A stretch of 64,000 nt of DNA, taken from assembly GCF_003248355.1 (NCBI RefSeq), contig NZ_QKWY01000001.1:3182001-3246000 (forward strand). Reading direction: 5' to 3'. Of the stretch, positions 46,488 to 55,750 are shown piece after piece; positions within the stretch are counted from its first letter, which is position 1, and each line of letters begins with the position of its first letter. Both the position numbers and the translations under genes were made by a program. The notes below the pieces were generated by a model. That model worked only from the letters and a program-made list of their open reading frames with translations. It did not search any database and was not told the origin of the DNA. The stretch comes from Streptomyces sp. AC1-42W. GTDB lineage: Bacteria > Actinomycetota > Actinomycetes > Streptomycetales > Streptomycetaceae.

Positions 46488-48018
46488 CAACGTCGCTCTA
46501 TTAGATGGCCGTCGCCATGTCTTTGAGTGTCGGTGACGTCGTTTCCTGCGGGGCGAGTTGCAGGGGTCTCGGCTTCGCCCGCGGCTTGCGTGGTCGTCGT
46601 TCTTCGGGGAAGAGCGAGAGGCTGATCGTGTGGGTGACCTTGGTGGTGGCGGGCTCGTCCGGTTTGAGGGTGCGGTATCCGGTGGTGCTGCGTTTGGTGG
46701 CGCGGGGTGCGGCACGTCCGGGGCGGGGACGGACGGCCTCGCGGGTCAGGTCGGCCTGGATGTCACGGATCCTGGCGGCCAGTTGCCGAGGGGGGAAAGT
46801 CCGCGCCGACGGAACGTCGGGCGGCGGCGAGGGTGTTCTTGAAGCTGATGTGCGAGACGGGGAGGTTCGCGTGGTGGGCGGCGTCCACGGCCAGGTCGTG
46901 TACGGCCTGGTAGACGCAGAGCATGGCCCACAGTTCCTGCTCGACCATGGCGGGACTGTTGGACCGGAGGGTCGCGGTGCGTCCTCCCCGCTGTTCGATC
47001 TTGATGTGCTTGAAGATCGTCTCGCTGGTCCAGCGGGCGGTGTACAGCTCTGCCAGCTCTGCGGCGGGTGCCGCCTCGGGGTCCAGGAGCGTGGTGATCA
47101 GGCAGAACAGCTCCGAGGTCTCCTCACTGTCGCCGTCCGCGCCGATCGTGGTGGTGACCACGGTGTACTCCACGGCGCGCACGGTGATCCGGGCGCCGCG
47201 CGGCCCGTTCAGGCGGGTGAGGAAGGTGCCGTCGGCCAGAACCTCATGCGGCCGCAGGGTGAAGGAATCCGAGACCCGCCACAGGAGTTCGGCCCCGGTG
47301 ACCGCGGCTGCCCGCCACAGCTCATAGGCTGGAAAGCCCCGGTCGGCCATCAACAGGATGCCTTCCCGCAGGTGCACCAGGAGGCGGGCGGCCAAGGTGC
47401 GCTCGCCGACGGCGAAGGAGTCGAAGACCGCACCGATCAACGCCTTCGTGCCGCACTCCACCAGCGCGAGGAGCCTCACCTGCGGGTACGGTCCAGGCCG
47501 ATTTCCGTTGGAGGCACGGGTGTAGGCGGCAGCGTTCGCCTCGCTGTCAGGAACGTCCAGCAGTGTGCCGTCCATGGAGGTCAGCCGCAGCCCGCGCCAG
47601 AAAGCCCCCGGCGTGGCCGCAGTGCCGGTGCAACCGGCGACCCGGTCGAAGAGCAGTCGCAGCGGCCCCGCACCCAGCCGGGCCCGCGCCGTTGTCAGAG
47701 ACCCCGTGCGCGCCGGACGCCACACCTCCCGCGCCCGGCGCGGCCAGTGCTCCACCAACTCCCGCAGCACCAGGCCGTATCCGTCACCGCTGAACAGCCA
47801 CATCGTCAGGACGAAATACACCATCAGCCGGGCCGGCAACGACCGGGTCCGCTCCTCGCGCGCCCCCGCCTCATCGACCACGAAGTCGACCAGCTCGGGC
47901 GTGAACGTACGCGACAGCACCCCCATCCGGACCCGCTCCGGGTACGTCTCACCAACTATGTGATCTCTCGGCACAAGACCGAGACTCTACGCGATCATGA
48001 ACTAAGCGAGCGACGTTG
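46488..48018 (-). mobile_element. IS4-family insertion sequence, copy C
   Basis: Right arm of the composite transposon. Terminal CAACGTCGCTC repeats are at 46488 and 48018. The right flank is the target duplication shared with copy B; the left flank is cargo DNA. Confidence 0.95.
46763..47974 (-). CDS. IS4-family transposase, copy C
   Basis: Identical in sequence to copy A as far as I can compare. Zero frame ends at 46763; the +1 frame extends to 46501. It points toward the cargo and could act on both arms of the composite element. Confidence 0.92.
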   Translation of the reverse strand: MPRDHIVGETYPERVRMGVLSRTFTPELVDFVVDEAGAREERTRSLPARLMVYFVLTMWLFSGDGYGLVLRELVEHWPRRAREVWRPARTGSLTTARARLGAGPLRLLFDRVAGCTGTAATPGAFWRGLRLTSMDGTLLDVPDSEANAAAYTRASNGNRPGPYPQVRLLALVECGTKALIGAVFDSFAVGERTLAARLLVHLREGILLMADRGFPAYELWRAAAVTGAELLWRVSDSFTLRPHEVLADGTFLTRLNGPRGARITVRAVEYTVVTTTIGADGDSEETSELFCLITTLLDPEAAPAAELAELYTARWTSETIFKHIKIEQRGGRTATLRSNSPAMVEQELWAMLCVYQAVHDLAVDAAHHANLPVSHISFKNTLAAARRSVGADFPPSATGRQDP

Positions 48019-48348
48019 GGTACTGGCGGGTCGTGCGCTTCCAGGCCACGTGCGCTTTGGTGAAGGTCCTCAGCCGTCTGTACTTCTTCCTCATCCAGCG
48101 CACCAGGTAGACGTTGATGCGCCTGAGCAGCGGATACAGCTCCGACCGGTAGAAGCGGCCGTAGTAGTTCATCCACCCCGACACGATCGGGTTGAGCCAA
48201 CGTACGAGGTCCTGCTCGGAGAGAGAGGTGTGGCGGTGCAGCCTCCAGGACCACACCGTCTCACTCATCTTCCGGATGGCGGTCTTGGAGACCGCCGGAC
48301 CGAAGCCCGAGCATCAAGGCGTACCAGGGAGCCGGCGGGCCTGTCCGG

Positions 48349-49376
48349 GTGCCCTTTCGTGGCCGCCGCCTCAAGCGATGGAAGCGTCGTCACAACACCC
48401 ACATCCCGCGCTTCATCCTCGTCTCCGCGCTCCGCGAGGAACTGGAGATCCCCGTCCCCGAGGACCGCGAGCCCGGGCGGCCGTGGAAGCCGGGCCCGCC
48501 CGTCGAGGCCACCCCTGCGGAGCCGGCCGCGAAGCCGATCGGGATCGAGTACGCCCGCTGCTCGGCCGCGCAGCAGGAACTCGCCGGCCAGCTCGACGTG
48601 CTCGCCCGCGCCAAGTGCAAGCGGGTCTTCTCCGAGAAGATCAGCACCCAGGTCAAGACCCGGCCGAAGCTGGAAGAGGCGCTCAAGCTCGCGTACGACA
48701 TCCGGGAGGCCGCCCCCGACCAGGAGGTCATCCTCACCGTCCACGAGCTCAAGCGCCTCGCCTGCAACGCCGCCGAGCTGATGACGCTGTCCGGCCAGCT
48801 CCAGGGCGCCGGCGTCCAGCTCGAACTGCTCACCGGACCGCTCACCGGCGTCTACGATCCCAATGGCATGGGGGCGATGTTCTTCGCGTCCTCGCGGCCG
48901 CCGCCCAGATCGAGTGCAACTACATCCGGGAGAAGACCCTGGAAGGCCAGGTCACGGCCGCCGCCAAGGGCAACCACGGCGGGCGACCGAAGGTCATCGA
49001 CGACGACTCCCTTCTCTTCGCCCGCGCGCTCAAGGACAAGGGCGTCCCCGTCCCCGAGGTCGCGAAGAAGCTGACCATCAGGACCGGGAAGAACGCGGGC
49101 AAGAACCCCTCGGTCGCCTCGCTGTACCGGGCGCTCGCCGAGGCCGAGGAAGCCACCGTGTCGGACGACGCGCAGGTCATCGGCCCCCGCCGCCAGGTCC
49201 GCGCCCGCATCACCGGCCCCGGCAGCGGCGCCGACCCGGAGCTGATGGAACGGCTCACCGCACAGGTCCTCGGCGGCGACACCGTGCTGGACGACCTGAC
49301 CCGCCAGGCTCAGGGCGGCACCGGCGACGTGGTGGCCCAGCTGCTCGCGCAGTCCCGGAACGGAGACGACCAGTGA
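48349..49376 (+). pseudogene. Serine recombinase/resolvase, frameshifted
   Basis: From GTG 48349 the protein reads PFRGRRLKRWKRRHNTHIPR, then IGIEYARCSAAQQELAGQLD, ILTVHELKRLACNAAELM and GPLTGVYDPNGMGAMFFA. Near 48880 one base is missing and the frame continues as VLAAAAQIECNYIREKTLEG through GRPKVIDDD and SLYRALAEAEEA to 49376. The intact relative at 60631-61695 shows the expected layout. The first Ser (normally RxSxxxQ) reads ARCSAAQQ, so the catalytic serine is preserved, but the protein is broken. Confidence 0.8.
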
Positions 49377-49604
49377 TCCCCATGTCGCCCCACCGCTGGA
49401 AGGGCCCCGGAGTCCTTGGCGCCGCCGGACCCGGAGAACACGGTCCCGTCGACCTCTGGCCCGAACCCGAAGAGGACGAGACCGCTCCCGAACCCAGCAC
49501 GTCCGAGCCCCGGCAGGGGTAGGGGAACACCAGCAAGATCGTTCTCACCGGGATTTCTTGTACCCCAACTACTCACACGCACAGAGCCACAGGAGAGACG
49601 GCAT

Positions 49605-49640
49605 AGCCCCGGGCCGCGCTTCCGCGTTGGTCCCGGGGCT
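49605..49640 (-). terminator. Hairpin terminator of the SGNH hydrolase gene
   Basis: AGCCCCGGG (49605-49613) and its inverse CCCGGGGCT (49632-49640) form a stem about 16 bp past the stop of the SGNH gene. Confidence 0.7.
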
Positions 49641-49656
49641 CCGGTGTCGGGTTCGG

Positions 49657-50697
49657 TCAGCGTTCGAGGAGGGCGATGCGGATGGCTCGCTCGACGTGGT
49701 TCGCGACGTTCTCGTGGCCCGCCGCGTTGGGGTGGACCAGGGTGGCGCGCTTGTCGACGACGCCGCAGTTCAGCTTGCCGATCGCGGCGGGCCAGTAGTC
49801 CCCGGCATCGCCGCAGAGGCCCTCGACCCACTTCTCGTCGGCGGGCTGGCAGGCGTCGTGGCCGACGCTGGAGGAGTAGATGTCGACGTACTGGTCGCCG
49901 AAGAAGTTGGAGACGCGCTGGATCGTGCTGTTCAGCTGCTTCAGCACGTCGTCGCGGAGCCAGTCGACGTCGGCGTGCTTGATGAGGCCGAGTTCGGTGA
50001 GGGCGAGACGGTTGCAGGCGCTGGCGTCCTCCGGCAGGACGGCCGGGTAGCCGACGGTGATCACCTTGGCGTTGGGCGCGGCAGTATGGACCTCGGCCAG
50101 CATCTGGACGTACTCCTCCTGGACCCGGTCGAGCTTCTGCTCGATGCTCTCCTCGCCCTCCGGGGGGTTGGTGTAGTGCTCGCGGCAGGAGCCGGAGAGC
50201 TTGGCGCCCTCTTCGAGACACTTGAGGAGCATGCCGCCGAAGGGCAGGCTGTTGCCGCCGACGCCGATGGTGACGACGTCGGTCCGGTCGTTCAGACCGG
50301 CCCGCTTGATCTGCGTGTCCACCGCCGGCCAGCCGGCCTCGGGCTGCTCGACCGGGCTGATCGGCTTCTGCTTGGTGGTGGCGATGTCCGTGATGACGGC
50401 CGCGCCGCAGCTGACATTGGTCAGGTGGACGTACTTGCCCGGCGGGAACTCGTCAAGCTCCGTCTGGACCAGGCTGGGGTAGGCGCCGCTGGTGCGGTCG
50501 CAGCCGTCACGGGAGGCGTCACCCAGCGCGGGCAGCGGGTCGCCGACGAAGACGCCGGCGGTGTACGAGTCGCCCAGCGCGGCCCATTCGTACTGGTCGG
50601 CCGCACCGGCAGAACCGGAGGGCAGGAGGGCGGACGCGGCCAGCGCGAGCCCCACGGTCAGGGCGCGCAGGCGCGGGCGGGAGACAGGGTGTCGCAC
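49657..50697 (-). CDS. Secreted SGNH/GDSL hydrolase (lipase/esterase type)
   Basis: 346 residues from GTG 50697, with GGAG five bases upstream. The signal peptide (RLRALTVGLALAASALLPSG followed by SAGA) is followed by the mature start. Catalytic blocks: block I AALGDSYTAG (Ser), block III TIGVGGNS (Asn and Gly), block V LVHPNAAGH (Asp position replaced by His-Pro, His present). Six cysteines could make three disulfides, as in Streptomyces extracellular lipases. It probably hydrolyses esters outside the cell. Confidence 0.88.
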   Translation of the reverse strand: MRHPVSRPRLRALTVGLALAASALLPSGSAGAADQYEWAALGDSYTAGVFVGDPLPALGDASRDGCDRTSGAYPSLVQTELDEFPPGKYVHLTNVSCGAAVITDIATTKQKPISPVEQPEAGWPAVDTQIKRAGLNDRTDVVTIGVGGNSLPFGGMLLKCLEEGAKLSGSCREHYTNPPEGEESIEQKLDRVQEEYVQMLAEVHTAAPNAKVITVGYPAVLPEDASACNRLALTELGLIKHADVDWLRDDVLKQLNSTIQRVSNFFGDQYVDIYSSSVGHDACQPADEKWVEGLCGDAGDYWPAAIGKLNCGVVDKRATLVHPNAAGHENVANHVERAIRIALLER

Positions 50698-50968
50698 GGA
50701 TGCTCCAGAGTCGGCGAAAGACACCCGGGGACGGAATGCGACCCGGGCGAAGGCAACGCCCAAGATCATCCAGGCTGCGGAACCATCCGTTCTGTGAACC
50801 GGGCCGATCACCCACGATCGAGCTAAATGATCAGATCTTTCACGTTGCCGTGGCCGTCGGGGAGACGGGACGACAGCCGCTGTCAGAGTATGGTTCGCAC
50901 CGTGATGCCCGATTCGCGGTGAGGTCTGGGTGAGGTGCTCTGCTCGGTGGGGTGGGGTGGGCTGGTGC

Positions 50969-51156
50969 TCAGGGGCGGGGCTGAGTGAACAATCCGGGCT
51001 CGGGCTCGGTGAGGATGCCGCGGGTCACCAGACGTTTCAGCTTGGATCGGATGCCCTCGGTGTTCTTCGGCAGGATCGGCAGGTCGAGGGCCTCGCGGAT
51101 GTCGCGGGCCCGCATCGGAGTGCCGGTGTCGGCGAGAACCGTGAGGATCTGCTCTC
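50969..51156 (-). pseudogene. Winged-helix protein remnant
   Basis: The minus strand reads REQILTVLADTGTPMRARDI, then LDLPILPKNTEGIRSKLKRL and ILTEPEPGLFTQP before the stop at 50969. This matches the C-terminal winged-helix segment of a protein often found near transposases in Streptomyces (from memory). No start is preserved; an IS5 fragment follows immediately. Confidence 0.5.
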
Positions 51157-51191
51157 TTGAAAATCGCCTGGGCTGATGCGCGTCAGCAGCT

Positions 51192-51329
51192 GACTACAAA
51201 GAGCGCCATGCGGTGGAGTGCGGGATCAATCACCTCAAGCGCCACTGCGCGGTGGCAACCAGATACGACCAACTCGCCGTCCGCTACGAGGCAACCGTGC
51301 TGGTCGCGGCCATCAATGAGTGGCTGTGA
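51192..51329 (+). pseudogene. IS5-family transposase C-terminal fragment
   Basis: Reads [20 protein letters not shown] followed by [20 protein letters not shown] and WL, the conserved end of an IS5-family transposase subgroup, including the last catalytic Glu ([10 protein letters not shown]). Nothing of the upstream gene remains. Confidence 0.7.
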
Positions 51330-51349
51330 CAACCTGCAGCGGGAGGCCT

Positions 51350-51724
51350 TCAGGCGCGGTAGGTGAACCGGCCGAGGTAGTGCAGAGCGGTGCCGTGCGG
51401 GGTGGTGACCACGTTGGGAGCGAAGACGCAGATCGCGGCGTCGGCCGGCTCGGTCGACTCCACTTGTGACAGCCACTGGTCAGCGTACGAGGCCCCTCGA
51501 AGGAGTACCTCGGGGACGACCGGCGCGAGGTGACCGTCGTCCCGGGCGTGGATGGCTTCGATGCACATCGGTTCGAGCTCGATGATCCCGGCCTCTCCCA
51601 TAAAGACGGATGGCTCGGTATCCCCGTTCTCCGACCACCCGGCATCGACGTAGTCGCGGATGTCGACGAACGAGGCGAACCGGCCGCGCGAGAGGAAAAC
51701 ATGCACCACGCTGGCTTCAGTCAC
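51350..51724 (-). CDS. Imm22-like immunity protein (tentative)
   Basis: About 124 residues from GTG 51724; a GTG at 51745 is also possible. The sequence VVHVFLSRGRFASFVDIRDY, the central EPSVFMGEAGI and the end NAICVFAPN-type strand followed by LHYLGRFTYRA resemble Imm22 (DUF4284) immunity proteins of polymorphic toxin systems, from memory and with limited certainty. Its promoter region has been replaced by the IS at 51747. No toxin gene is adjacent. Confidence 0.45.
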   Translation of the reverse strand: MTEASVVHVFLSRGRFASFVDIRDYVDAGWSENGDTEPSVFMGEAGIIELEPMCIEAIHARDDGHLAPVVPEVLLRGASYADQWLSQVESTEPADAAICVFAPNVVTTPHGTALHYLGRFTYRA

Positions 51725-51890
51725 CCGATGATTGTCGCCCAACACTGAGCCCTTTCCAACCTGAGGTTGCAGGTCACGGGGCCGGCGTGGGGGGTGCTCG
51801 GGCTTGCCGGTTCCTTGATCGACAGCGTGTCATGGTCCGCCAGCGGGCGGATTGCGTCGACACCTGGATCGTGCTGCTCGTTCGCGTGTC

Positions 51891-52283
51891 CTACCAGTAC
51901 GTGGCCGGCCCCGTGATGACCCAGCCAGTGTCGGTGGGCCTGACCCGAAAGCCCAATGTCACCTCGATGATCTGCGCGTGGTAGGTGATCTCAACGTAGC
52001 CATGGCTGCCGGTGCGGCCCCAGTGGAAATCCGCGAGATTCAGTTCGCCAAGCCAAGACAGATCCTGCTCCCACCCGTCGGCAGGAGGGCTTCCGCTCGC
52101 CTCGTCCCCATCGGGGCTTGCTTCGACGGACCCGGTCCACAGCGACTTGAGCACATGATGGACCGGGTGGTGATCGATGAGCTGTTCGGCATCAGGGATC
52201 CTCCCGGCTCGGAGCAGGCTGAAGTAGCGGCGAACGACAGTTTCGACGTCCGCCTTGGCAGGGTGCTCTGTCCAGATCCTCAC
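51891..52283 (-). CDS. Hypothetical passenger protein within an IS
   Basis: 130 residues from GTG 52283. Reads RIWTEHPAKADVETVVRRYF, then HHVLKSLWTGSVEASPDG and AQIIEVTLGFRVRPTDTGWV. The layout (helical start, then a beta-rich end) suggests an NTF2/SnoaL-like fold, but I cannot assign it. It starts 30 bp after the transposase stop on the same strand and lies inside the IS ends. Confidence 0.55.
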   Translation of the reverse strand: MRIWTEHPAKADVETVVRRYFSLLRAGRIPDAEQLIDHHPVHHVLKSLWTGSVEASPDGDEASGSPPADGWEQDLSWLGELNLADFHWGRTGSHGYVEITYHAQIIEVTLGFRVRPTDTGWVITGPATYW

Positions 52284-52312
52284 CGCGAGATCATACGAGC
52301 TCGGTAACTGCC

Positions 52313-53078
52313 TCAGTCCGAGCCGGCCAGTTGGAGGGTGAGGACGGCTTGGACGACGTTCGTGATCCGGGTCGTTGAACAGCGGAGTTCGCGGAGGAGC
52401 CGCCAGAACTTGAGGGTGGCGATGGCTTGTTCGACCAGTGCCCGGATCTTGGCCCGAGACCGGTTGACGGCCTGCTGGCCGATGGGCATCGTCTTCCACC
52501 GGTCTCGAAAAGGGTGACGTACCGTCCCGCCTGCGCTCTGGTAGCCCTTGTCTGCTCAGCAGGTGATGCCGGCCTGGGCAAGAGCATCGATGACGCCGTG
52601 CTCGCGTGCGGCCCGTGTATCGTGCACCGCTCCGGCCAGGGCCGGTGAAGCCCACAGCTGCCGGCCCCTCGGGTCGGCTATGACCTGCACGTTCATGCCG
52701 TGCTTCTTGTGTTTGCCCGAGTGGAAGGGCCGGTCGGCGGCGATCCGGTCGATCGGCAGAAGTGTCCCGTCCAGGAGCAGGTACGCCTTCATCGATGCGG
52801 CCCGTACTGCTTCGGCGAGCGTGGGGGCGAGTGCGGCCAGGAGTTCGACGGCCTCGGTGATGTAGCCGGTAGACAGTGGTAGTGCCGATCCCGAAACCGG
52901 CCGCGAACTGGGCGTAGGGCTGGCCGTTGCGGAGGTGGGCGAGGGTGAGCAGGGCCTGTCGGCCCGCGCTCAGGCGCCGCCATCGGGTCCCGATAGCACG
53001 TCGGTGTTCCTTCAGGCGCGCGGCGAGAAAGCGTAGGGCAGAGCTGGGCACGTCAACGCCGGACGGGTAGACAAGCAT
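52313..53078 (-). pseudogene. IS5-family transposase with frameshifts
   Basis: Three frames together make a full protein: VYPSGVDVPSSALRFLAARL from 53078, LLLDGTLLPIDRIAADRPFH from about 52790, and KTMPIGQQAVNRSRAKIRAL with TLKFWRLLRELRCSTTRITN to the stop at 52313. It is clearly homologous to the intact enzyme at 54884-55636. At least two shifts inactivate it. Confidence 0.75.
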
Positions 53079-53221
53079 GCGAAGCTTTTGGTGGAGACGG
53101 TTCTCTTGGTCGAAAGCCCATCTACCAGGGGCTTCATCCGTCTGTCAGGCCAACAACCCAGCCCGCGCGAGAGGTTGGAAAGGGCTCACTGAACCTGCCC
53201 GCGGCTGCCACGAGACGCCGT

Positions 53222-53539
53222 TCACATATCGGATCCGCCAACAACGAGTTCGCTGTCGTCACTTCTGAAACAGGTCCAAGCCCGGTTCACCTCGTAGTCC
53301 ACCAGGTCATCGGCTTCGTCCAGTGACTCGGCCAAGCCGACGGCCTCGCATAGTACGGGCCGAGCCGCAGTGTGGTCACCGTCAGAGGCCAGCAAGTCAC
53401 CGAGAACGACCAAAGTTCGCACTTTCAGTGAAGAAGCCTCAAGGCGGTCCATCAGGTCACGCAAGGTAGTCTTCGCGGCCTCGCCATCACCGCGGTCGGC
53501 CTGCATCAGTGCTTTGCGGAACCTCAGTTCACCATCCAC
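53222..53539 (-). CDS. Small TPR-like hypothetical protein
   Basis: 105 residues from GTG 53539. ELRFRKALMQADRGDGEAAK and VLGDLLASDGDHTAARPVLC suggest two TPR-like helical pairs. No further domain. It lies between an IS and a resolvase remnant; function unknown. Confidence 0.5.
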   Translation of the reverse strand: MDGELRFRKALMQADRGDGEAAKTTLRDLMDRLEASSLKVRTLVVLGDLLASDGDHTAARPVLCEAVGLAESLDEADDLVDYEVNRAWTCFRSDDSELVVGGSDM

Positions 53540-53562
53540 GTCTCGATCATAAGCTTGTTCTT

Positions 53563-53976
53563 TTATGGTTTGAGGTTGACATGAGCCTCGAACCGGCCAT
53601 CAGGGTATGCCTCGCGCTTGGCATGCTCGGCGGCGTCGCGGCCGAGGCGCTTCATCTCGTAGACGGTGAAGATGACCCGGCAGTGCGGGGCGTGTTCCTT
53701 GACCTCCCGCGCCGTCCGCAGCGCCTCCTCGAACCGGGGGCGGACCCGGACACGGGTGCTGATCTTCTCACTGAAGATCTTGTCGCGGGGGATGCCGTGC
53801 CCTGTGAGCGCGTCGAGCTGGGAGTCGAGTTCCTGCCCGAGGGTCGAGCAGCGCGCGTACCCGATGCGGATGTCCGCGCTCGGCAGGTCCGGGTCGATCG
53901 GTGCCGACAGCGGGCCGCCCGGGCCGCAGTTGGCCGGGGTCGGTACCCGCAGCGCCTTCTTCAACCGGGGCACCAT
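53563..53976 (-). pseudogene. Serine resolvase with internal deletion and lost N-terminus
   Basis: The frame reads MVPRLKKALRVPTPANCGPG, IRIGYARCSTLGQELDSQLD, VIFTVYEMKRLGRDAAEHAK and REAYP. Compared with the intact protein at 60631-61695, everything between RLGRDAAE and AEHAKREAYP (about 130 residues) is missing in frame. The catalytic serine (RCSTLGQ) remains. Upstream, the zinc-finger-like N-terminus is cut at about 53998 by the element that begins at 54002. Confidence 0.8.
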
Positions 53977-54106
53977 GGTGAAGCGGCGGGTGCGCTAAGA
54001 CGCGTATCGAGTCCTGATCAATCTGTAGAACTTGCCGGCCTCTGGTGAAGAGATCTACGACTTCCCGTGGGTTCTCCCGAGTCTCCGCCCCGGCTAGCAT
54101 GGCGGG

Positions 54107-54538
54107 GTGCCTTCTTCGACAGAGGCGCAGGCCCTGGTCGATGGCCACCCGAGGCTTTCGGCAGACTCACGAGCTGCGGCCCTGCGCCTGTTCGTGCCTG
54201 CTCAGGGCGATGCCCCACAGGTGACGCCGTTCCTGCTGGCCGTGGCCGCTGACCCAGGCGAAGAAGACCTGGTGCGGATCGAGGCGATCCGGTTGCTGGA
54301 GATCGTGCCCATGCTCGGCGACGAGCTTGCCGCTGATGTACGGAACGCCCTGATCCGGCTGGCCGAGCAGGACGGGGACTGGGACATTCGCAACGCCGCC
54401 GGCTGCGCGGTGTTCAGTCTGCCGGGTGCCAGCCGCGAGGTCCCCCGCATGCGTGACCTGATCGCGGCGGAGGAAATCGACTTCGTTCGAGAGAACATCG
54501 AGGCGGCCCTGTGGCTGATGTTGAACAGACCGGCCTAA
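54107..54538 (+). CDS. HEAT-repeat-like protein
   Basis: 143 residues from GTG 54107. Helical pairs such as VRIEAIRLLEIVPMLGDELA and WDIRNAAGCAVFSLPGASRE resemble HEAT repeats, which bind proteins or nucleic acids. It lies within the ends of an IS5-family element and seems to be a passenger; some small HEAT proteins act as immunity proteins, but nothing here proves that. Confidence 0.6.
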   Translation: MPSSTEAQALVDGHPRLSADSRAAALRLFVPAQGDAPQVTPFLLAVAADPGEEDLVRIEAIRLLEIVPMLGDELAADVRNALIRLAEQDGDWDIRNAAGCAVFSLPGASREVPRMRDLIAAEEIDFVRENIEAALWLMLNRPA

Positions 54539-54865
54539 CCTGAGCGCGCATATCGGTCATGCCCAGCCAGTGGTCCGCGTGAGGTCTTTGATCCAGATCA
54601 TGGAGGCGCGGAGGTGCAGGCCGGCGAGGTAGCTCTCGGGGGTCATGTTGTAGCGGGTGGCGATGCCTCTCCAGGCTTTCAGCTTGTTGATCAGGCGCGC
54701 GGCGGTGTTCCTCTCCTTGTAGAGGTCGGTGTCGTGGCCCACGGGCCGTTCGCCCCCGCTGCCCTTCTTCTTCCGGTTGGTGGTCTGGTCCTTCTTTTCC
54801 GGGATGACCGCCTTGATCTGGCGTTTGCACAGGTAGACACGGTTGCCGCAGGACGGGTAGGCATT

Positions 54866-55750
54866 GAGCCTTTTCCATCTTGATCAGGTAGCGAGTTCGA
54901 GGGCGACGACGGCTCGGACGACGGCGGTGATCCGGGTGGTGCTGCAGCGGAGCTTCCGCAGGAGCCGCCAGCATTTGAGGGTGGCCATAGCGCGTTCGCC
55001 GAGGCTGCGGATCTTGGCGTGATCGCGGTTGTGACGCCGCCGCCAGCCGCGCAGATTCTTGCCCCGGAACGGGACACGGACCGCAGGACCTGCGCTTTGG
55101 TACGCCTTGTCCGCCCAGCACTTGGTGGCGTCGGCAGCGAGGGCGGCGGGGATGCCGTGGGTCCGGGCCGCGGTCAGATCGTGCACGGCTCCGGGTAGCG
55201 CGTCCGAGACCCAGATCAGACGGCCGGCTGGATCCGCGAGGACCTGCACGTTCATCCCATGGTGCTTCTTCTTCCCCGAGTAGTACGGGCGGTTTGCGGC
55301 GATGCGGTCGATCGGCAGCACGGTGCCGTCCAGGATCACGTACGCCTTCTTCCGCACGGTCGTCATGGCTTGCTCCAGCGTGGGCGCGAGGGCGGCCAGG
55401 AGATCGACGGCCTCGCGTATGTAGCGGTAGGCCGTGGCGATTCCGATGCGGAAGCCTGCGGCGAGACGGGCGTAGGTGTCGCCGCACCGCAGGTGGGCCA
55501 GGACGAGCAGGGCCTGGCGGCCGCAGCTCAGGCGACGCCAGCGCGAACCGATCCGACGGCGGTGACCAGCGAGAACACCGGAGAGATGCCGCAGCACGCG
55601 GCTGGACAGATCGATGCCGGACGGGTAGACAAGCACGCGAAAGCTCCTGGCAGACTGGTGATCTTGGTCGTGAACCCGTCTACCAGGAGCTTTCTTCATG
55701 CCCGCCGCCGGGGCTGCCGGCCCAACCACCCGTCAGGTTGGAAACGGCTC
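54866..55750 (-). mobile_element. IS5-family insertion sequence, 885 bp
   Basis: Ends GAGCCTTTTCCATCTTGA and the inverse of GAGCCGTTTCCAACCTGA; 3-bp duplication ATT on both sides. It is a relative of the element at 51747-53187 but lacks a passenger and has an intact gene. It sits inside the IS4811-like transposase. Confidence 0.88.
54884..55636 (-). CDS. IS5-family transposase
   Basis: 250 residues from GTG 55636 with AGGAGC upstream. Helix-turn-helix region DTYARLAAGFRIGIATAYRY; DDE blocks KAYVILDGTVLPIDRIAANR, ATKCWADKAYQSAG and SLGERAMATLKCWRLLRKLR. Intact, thus a possible helper for the broken copy at 51747-53187, whose ends are similar. Confidence 0.9.
   Translation of the reverse strand: MLVYPSGIDLSSRVLRHLSGVLAGHRRRIGSRWRRLSCGRQALLVLAHLRCGDTYARLAAGFRIGIATAYRYIREAVDLLAALAPTLEQAMTTVRKKAYVILDGTVLPIDRIAANRPYYSGKKKHHGMNVQVLADPAGRLIWVSDALPGAVHDLTAARTHGIPAALAADATKCWADKAYQSAGPAVRVPFRGKNLRGWRRRHNRDHAKIRSLGERAMATLKCWRLLRKLRCSTTRITAVVRAVVALELAT

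Larger units (their letters stand above)
44212..48018. mobile_element. Composite transposon: two inverted IS4-family copies around a cargo gene
   Basis: IS copy B (44212-45742) and copy C (46488-48018) lie in opposite orientation around 745 bp of unrelated DNA. The outer flanks carry the same 10-bp sequence GGTACTGGCG (44202-44211, 48019-48028), whereas the inner flanks do not match each other. The duplicated target is inside the maturase gene, whose frame is continuous across it. The 3.8-kb unit therefore moved as one. Confidence 0.92.
44161..48302 (-). pseudogene. Group II intron reverse transcriptase/maturase, C-terminal remnant split by a composite transposon
   Basis: The right piece (48302-48019) reads GPAVSKTAIRKMSETVWSW, then VRWLNPIVSGWMNYYGRFY and KKYRRLRTFTKAHVAWKRTT, the maturase X/DNA-binding region. 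The last codons (QYPRFFAHWRWAPEF, stop at 44161) lie on the other side of the transposon. Joining the two at the duplicated GGTACTGGCG restores one frame. The reverse transcriptase domain is gone; upstream DNA at 48302 is unrelated resolvase sequence. Confidence 0.85.
51747..53187 (-). mobile_element. IS5-family insertion sequence with a passenger gene
   Basis: Ends are GAGCCCTTTCCAACCT and its exact inverse, 16 bp; ACT flanks both (51744-51746, 53188-53190) as a 3-bp duplication. Length 1441 bp is about 550 bp more than its relative at 54866-55750. The extra DNA lies after the transposase stop and encodes a 130-residue protein, so the element carries a passenger. Confidence 0.75.
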
